A stretch of 64,000 nt of DNA from Membranipora membranacea (taxonomy: Eukaryota; Bryozoa; Gymnolaemata; Cheilostomatida; Membraniporidae): the NCBI GenBank assembly GCA_914767715.1, contig OU612066.1, forward strand, positions 315,001-379,000. The letters are read 5' to 3'. The translations under genes were made by a program, and so were the position numbers. Below, in pieces: positions 58,051 to 64,000 of this stretch. The notes below the pieces were generated by a model, which had not been told where the DNA came from, made no database searches, and was given only the letters and a program-made list of their open reading frames with translations. Each line of letters opens with the position of its first letter. Position 1 is the stretch's first letter.

Positions 58051-59311
58051 CCTCTCAGCATCTTATTCCACCATTTTTTAGTCATAAGTCCATAACAAAG
58101 TAAAAGTTGTTAGGGATCAATTTTTCAGCTCTCATTGCATTACATACCATTCCAAATACTATGGTTGAATTCAGCAGTACTAAGCATAATTCTGTATCAA
58201 ACGCTCATGATGATGAGATGATCTGATTTCAGGGTATTATTGTTATTCTGATTGTTAATTTTATGGACTGAGTACTTCATAACGGGGTATCCTATGTGCT
58301 GCCTGTGTTCAGTTGAATACAGTTTTGACATGATATTGATATCAAATCATTAAATTTCTCAAGTTTTAATCCTTAAGTAAGATTCCCGCATACTGATTTC
58401 ACACCACCACATTTTCTAATTTGCTAACCTTTTTTCAATTTCTGAAGTTATGCTCTCATAGAAAATTGAAAGACAACTGCAAATTTTTCATGATCTTTTA
58501 TCGAAGAGTTGGCAATATTTTCTTGACAGGACTATCATCATTAATACGAGTTTCTTTACAACAAGATAGATTGTGAATGACTGCATTTATCTGTGCAGCA
58601 GTCTGACAGGGTTATTTTATACTGACTGTTTGAACTTCTCCATTTTACAAAGTTTATACAGATGTCTTTTTACAAACATATCTTATATTCAATTTATAAG
58701 GTTTTACATTTTTGCTGTGCATCTTAGCTGAAGGCTTACATCCTTTATTGGTGAAAAATTTTCTATTTTTATTAATAATAAAAAATAATATCGAAGTTAA
58801 CCAATAAAATAATAAATACTTATTATACAAAGTATGATTATAGAGTGGAGTGTTTTATATACAGTTACTATGAAATCTAATGGTTTGTACCGCTACTTCT
58901 GTTACTGGCCAACATACCTCATGCTCCCACATCAAACTCATTTCCTCTAAAACAAAGCAGCTTACTTTGACAGATTAACTCACACTGAGGTGAGGATATG
59001 GGCTCAGTAAAGTGTGCTGGATTTACTCAGTGGATGTTACCTTGGTAATATCGGCAGTAATGAATAAATAATAGCGTAGGATTTTGTTTGTCACACCAAA
59101 TAAATATTCATTGTACATCAAACAACGTAAAAAGAAAAGTGATCAGATATAAGCATGGACCATTACTTACACCTACAGAGCATTGAAATATGTAAGTGTC
59201 ACTGTCAAATATGTAAGTGTCACTGTCAAATATGTAAGTGACACTTTCAGACCATAATACGATGATACCCTCAAGTCACTACACAGTATCTAACATACAA
59301 AAATCAGATAA
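58051..59311. other. Convergent 3' region of LNX and Tctex1 gene A
   Basis: AT-rich, with AATAAA-like signals near 58780 and 59099 that could serve LNX. A small repeat of AATATGTAAGTGTCACTGTC (about three copies) occurs at 59187-59247. No coding content is seen. Confidence 0.5.
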
Positions 59312-60153
59312 CTACTCGTGGTATATACCGTAAACCATAACTGTACAATATACCATAGGGCTCTCCCAGCTGTAACTAACTACATTATCAGTATTAGTAT
59401 CCCAGGCACACTGACTGTTTACTGACATGCCCTGTATCTGCTTCTGTCCCAGTACTACTTGACATACGACCTTATATCTATCTAACTTTAGAGATTTCAC
59501 CGCATCCTTACATTCTGATGTTAGGATCTTAGTTAGAAGTGCAGCAGTGTTCGGATTGTATCTGAATGTGCGCATTCTCCCATCTACTATCTTTTTGATG
59601 AGCGGTTGTATCTCTAGACAGTTAAAAGGCTTATGAGGTGTGAGCTGATATGTAGGAGGTTTAGGTGCGTTATAAGCAAGTTGTCTTCCTTGACGGAATC
59701 TAGCGACATAGTTTTTAGCGAGTCTTCGACTTAGTAGTATACTGAATATTGAGGCGTTTGGTAATGATATCTTCTTAGCCTGTGATGTAAGCTGATCAGT
59801 TCCTCCGCCTTGTGCTGACTTCAGACTGCTCTTCTTTTTAGAGTCAGCAGGTAACCTAAAATACGAGCACAGAGCAATAATTAACAAGCTAGATTTTAGT
59901 TAATTGTCCAAAGCAGACTCCAGAATAAATTATCTAAATTAATTGAAATGATCTGAATAATTTACCTCATAAGAGATACCCTGCTCTGAGTGGAGTTGGC
60001 TGATTTCTCGCTCATCTTCTTACTGCTGACTCTGCTAGTTATCGGCAGCGTGTGAGATCTCACGGCAGCAGGTCTGCCTTCTGATGTCACACTGCGTACC
60101 GCCGCAGAGTTCAGGTTTATTTTAACCATTTTCTTCTCTAGATCTGTCGGCAT
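59312..60153 (-). CDS. Tctex1-domain protein A (dynein light chain Tctex-type family), complete
   Basis: Two exons, 60153-59966 and 59855-59312, join in phase (AG|G) and give 243 aa. The N-terminal 60 residues are basic and Ser/Lys-rich. The middle holds ASIFSILLSRRLAKNYVARF. The C-terminal 120 residues form a Tctex1 fold, with KPFNCLEIQPLIKKIVDGRM, then LDRYKVVCQVVLGQ, then CAWDTNTDNVVSYSWESP, ending in YCTVMVYGIYHE. This family (TCTEX1D/DYNLT) includes dynein light chains and axonemal adaptor proteins; an extended N-terminus is typical of the TCTEX1D members linked to cilia. It is a paralogue of the gene 2 kb upstream on the same strand. Confidence 0.85.
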
Positions 60154-62312
60154 TATGGTAACAGCATGAATATCTGTAACATGAGATCGACAGATTATAA
60201 TCCTGCTGCCTAGAAGCGGTGAGCATTACCTCCAAGTAAGGCAACGGCAGCTATGGAGTGTACACTGCTAATATAGCATGATAGTAACGCCAGCGTAGAG
60301 CATCGCTGTGTTATCTGTGTGATTGCTAAAAACAAATTGATCTGTGGCAAACAGAAAAACATTAGCTGAGCCAAATCTCATTCTGTTTCATCACAGCTCG
60401 TTTGTTTGCCAATTAGAATAAATTTATGGAGCGATTTGTAATTTGATGCTAAAACCAATTTTCTACAGACAGTCAGAGTCTGCTAGGGCCTCGGATATCC
60501 CTGAGAATATACTCTCTCTCACAGTAGACTGTTGTGTATCAGATATAGGGTTTTTTTCTGTTACACTGCAGCGAGTCTCCAGGGCTCAATCATTATTATG
60601 TCACTATCGATTTTCTCATGAGGTTTGAATTGTTTTTCCTGGATATTAATAGTTTCAGAAAAACTTGAAGCATCAAATTAACAGTTCATTTCAAGCTGCA
60701 GCAAAAGCAGCACATATGTGCACATGGCATGACAACACCACAACATAGAGACAAAAAAATAATAAGCACCATTATAGATCAGTAAAATATTTTTTATCTT
60801 CTTTGATAACAGCCTTTTAGCAATCCTCAATAAATGAACAAATATATCAACTTTTTTCGTAAGTCTCAGTCATGGAGCCAACTCAATGACTGACTGTATT
60901 ATATCAATCATTGTTATATTACCATTACTTATTTTAGTTTGTGACAGCAAGTAGACTGAGTACAGAGAGTTGGGCTCTGATGTTTATAACTATACAAGAT
61001 CTCTAGTGTTGTGGGTCTGCATCGTGTCCCTTGCTGTTTTTTGTAAAATTTTCAAATTAAATGGCCGCTGAGTATTTGTTTGTCACTTTAACAGCTCCAG
61101 TATAAATAGTAACATTATGTACATTAGAGTATCCGCCGCTCAAATCAAACTTTGCTCAAAATATTTACCATTAACAGAGGCGTGTCAATTAGCTGGCAGC
61201 AAATAGAAAACAAAAGTAAGAAAAAGAAACAAAGAGAAGGATATTACCTGCAGCACACAGTCACGGTTATATAGATATCGATTGACGTTACGCTGACCCA
61301 GATTTATTCAGTATTGTGTATCATATATCGAGTTACCAAAGTCGTATAATAGATCAGTACTGTATTTTATCCTCTAAACCGTATATATAAACACTTATAC
61401 CTCACAGTGTCGGTGAAAGGTGTAAAAGCCAAAGCTTGGTGTCGGCTGCTTCAACCTTCATGTTGATTCATAATCACACATAGCTCAGTTTGATTGTTTG
61501 CTTATTGGATACCTTTGTTATTTATATGTTTTAAATTACAAGTAAAACTCCATGTATCAAAAGTAAAATGAATGCTTGTAATTTTGTCTGTAAGATTGAC
61601 TCACCAGATACCATGTGATGACTTAGTGTGATGACTTAGTGAGATGACTTAGTGTGACAGCTGTGTAAGAGAGAATGACATCGTGTAACAGTCAGCTCGC
61701 AGTCAGCGTACATCATGTTGATACTAAGCTCTGACTTATTACATTTCAGTAGAAATCTGGACCACAAACGGGTTAAGTGTACTCCAACCAAATAAACAGC
61801 CTTCAACACTCCTTCAAGGCTAAATGTCATTAGCCAAGACAAAAGTGAACTTAAATGCAAGCCCTCAAGTAAAATTAATTCAATTTAAATAATTCAGCTT
61901 AGAAAACGAATATGGACTGGATTGTGTTGATGAAAATGTTGCATGAATAAATAAAAATCATAATAAATTGCCCTTTAAATTTGATTTAATTTGTTTTGAT
62001 GACAAAATAGACTGTCAACAAAAATAAAACCCAGCGGATCAAAAGTTGGCAGCACAGTAAACTATGCACACAGAAATAACACAAAAATGCAAAATCCTAC
62101 CATATTCATCAATCATAATATCAAGATAATCATCAATAATCATCTTGCTGAGCTTTTCAAGGTTACTTCAGTGGTCTGTGCCCAACGAATTACCAAAAAT
62201 TACCAAAAATAACACTTTCTTGTTCCAGAGTGCCAAACAGGAAGTGGTGGTATAAGTATTAAAAAAGAAAACAATCATGATACATCATACTATGCTTTAG
62301 ATATGAAATAAT
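60154..62312. other. Spacer between the two Tctex1 genes
   Basis: Holds the promoter and 5' region of Tctex1 gene A and the 3' UTR of gene B. I see a triplicated GTGATGACTTA motif near 61616-61655. No convincing exon. Confidence 0.4.
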
Positions 62313-63718
62313 TCAATCCGTGTATATTGCGTATAGAGTGGCAACACAATATATATTGTTATGCGTATATGTATACGTAATTTGTATATCGAGGCTTTCA
62401 TTCCACAGACATTTACTGGCCTGCTGCATACTATGCTGGTCAGACAACTCTCCGATCGACACCAGACTCACTATCTTATACCTGCAGCTGTCACTATCCA
62501 TATCTCTTACGTGTCTCTTTATCTCCTCAGCAAGTGCTTGTGATGTCACCTTACACAACATGGGACTGTAACGCTTAATGGCTGACATCTTGGCATCGAC
62601 AAGCTCTTTTATTGTAGAGGTAATCAAAGTAGAATTGAGATTTTGTAAAGGCTCCGTACGATAGGTCGGCTCTTTTACTTCAAGCTGCTTATTCTTTTTT
62701 TCGACAATCTGCAGAATAAATAATGTGTAGTGGTTCATTATGGGAGTCAAAATATCAGACAGAATAACAGAATGGGACAAAGTGTCCCAGTAGTGAAAAA
62801 GGGCAGTAGTTAGTCAGCGCCTTTATTATCACATCATACATACAGATATATATATATATATACAGTACACTCAGTCACATGTAAATATATTATATATATT
62901 ATATATAGTTATTATTTATTAAAATGATCTGTAAGCACCGCTGTTGCCATTAGTATAAAACACTAAAATTTTACTATTAAATATTATATATTATATATAT
63001 GGTGTAACGGGAGGAAAAGAAAATGTTACCAAATTGTTTAATTCATAAATGGTCTTAATCTCAGGCTGAAATCAATAGTAATGGCTAAGATAGCTCAAGA
63101 AGAAAATTACACAATTTGTCGCTCAAAACTGAATAACTGTCAATGGAAGTGAAAAGGCTAAATGAATAAATAAAATTTATTCAGGCTGTTCACTTTCATT
63201 GTCAGTTATTCAGATGTGACTTCTAATATAAGCTCAGGGTTTTTATAAACTACAGTAAGTGATGTATAAAGCCTGGATACAGCTACAGGATGAGAATGAC
63301 TAGCGTACATTATATAGCAACTAAAACATATTATGCTGTTGGCTTAGATAGGGCTTGTTTTGTTACTTGAAGTCACCTTTTTGTGAAGTTTTTGAGCGAA
63401 TCTTCTTGAAGCTAACAATCCCATGAAGCTGGCTGTTTTCTGAGCAGTGCTTGGTGGTGTTGAGAGTTTAGCGTGAGCTAATAGAGATCCCACAGCATCA
63501 GATCTCAGAGATGGCATGGCGGTGCTACGTGGAGATGATGGGAGAGGTGGTGACCTCTCCATACTCTGGGGAGTTGTCCTTCTTTTACTCTCTGTAAGAA
63601 TAAAACATACACACAATAAATTATTAAATATAATACTTGGCGTCTATTAATCAACCAAATGTGGTACAGAAGGGATTTGGGTTTGAGAAAAGAGTAACTT
63701 TACGTATTATCTCTTACC
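62313..63718 (-). CDS. Tctex1-domain protein B, 5' end unresolved
   Basis: Two certain exons: 63591-63377 (donor AAG|GTGACT) and 62708-62313 (TAG or TGA-terminated frame ending TLYAIYTD). They join in phase 0. The upstream exon needs a phase-1 partner; an exon ending at 63718 (donor ACG|GTAAGA, residues CVESSAN) fits but has no start codon in the visible frame, so the gene probably continues beyond the window. The C-terminal domain has LQNLNSTLITSTIKELVDAK, then CRYKIVSLVSIGELSDQ, CLWNESLDIQITYTY and IYCVATLYAIY, a Tctex1 fold. SFMGLLASRRFAQKLHKK parallels the same region of gene A, showing tandem duplication of the pair. It is probably a dynein or axoneme light-chain-type protein. Confidence 0.8.
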
Positions 63719-64000
63719 GTTTGCTGATGATTCTACACAGGTGACCAGTTGAGGTGGTTGTTTACCCTTCAGTCAAAACTTGCACCAGTCTTAATGTCAA
63801 TATCTGAAATACTTGACTGCGTATGATGGTACTTGATCAGAGAGTATTTAATACGCTGGTGTATTACTCTCTTATTGCAGCTAACTTGAGTTTTGATCAC
63901 ATCAAATGTCATTAATTTATAGAGACTCTCATGGATAGCTCTCTATTAGTATAACTTATGTTTGTCAAACACAAATAGTTACATTTGTCACCAACAGTTA

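Overview
This is nuclear DNA from an animal, probably a non-vertebrate. The genes are AT-rich and split into many exons with canonical GT-AG introns. They belong to animal families (LNX, SAMD8, VDAC, PDZ-LIM, Tctex1). There are eukaryotic tRNA and tRNA-SINE sequences, LINE, hAT and MITE remnants, and many minisatellites. I cannot place the phylum from the sequence; a sponge, cnidarian or other invertebrate would all fit. All exon models come from reading splice sites, phase and homology by eye.

Layout. 88-2532 (+): 3' end of a PDZ-LIM-like gene. 3287-11177 (-): complete SAMD8 (sphingomyelin synthase-related, SAM plus membrane synthase), 8 coding exons, 412 aa. 13.2-15.0 kb (-): two different degraded LINE reverse-transcriptase tails. 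15602-19492 (+): complete VDAC porin, 8 exons, 281 aa. 20638-32139 (-): an unrecognised 11-exon gene, 806 aa, hosting a tRNA-Leu, a hAT element with target-site duplication and a palindromic MITE in its introns. 32.1-45.3 kb: mostly gene-free, with a tRNA-derived SINE and a candidate alternative first exon. 45307-58050 (+): complete LNX E3 ligase (RING, zinc fingers, four PDZ), with a truncated LINE in the intron that splits PDZ3. 59312-60153 and 62313-63.7 kb (-): two related Tctex1-domain genes, the second running toward the window edge.

The most striking pattern is that tandem repeats sit exactly on exon-intron junctions. At eight junctions in three genes, the repeat unit contains the splice donor or acceptor used by the gene. 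The extreme case is the SAM-exon donor of SAMD8, copied about 47 times (26-bp unit, 1.2 kb). In the cases I could test by homology and reading frame, the copy nearest the exon is the one that gives the right protein. None of the eight unit lengths is a multiple of three. This looks like a recurrent splice-junction tandem-duplication process and is the best candidate for something undescribed.
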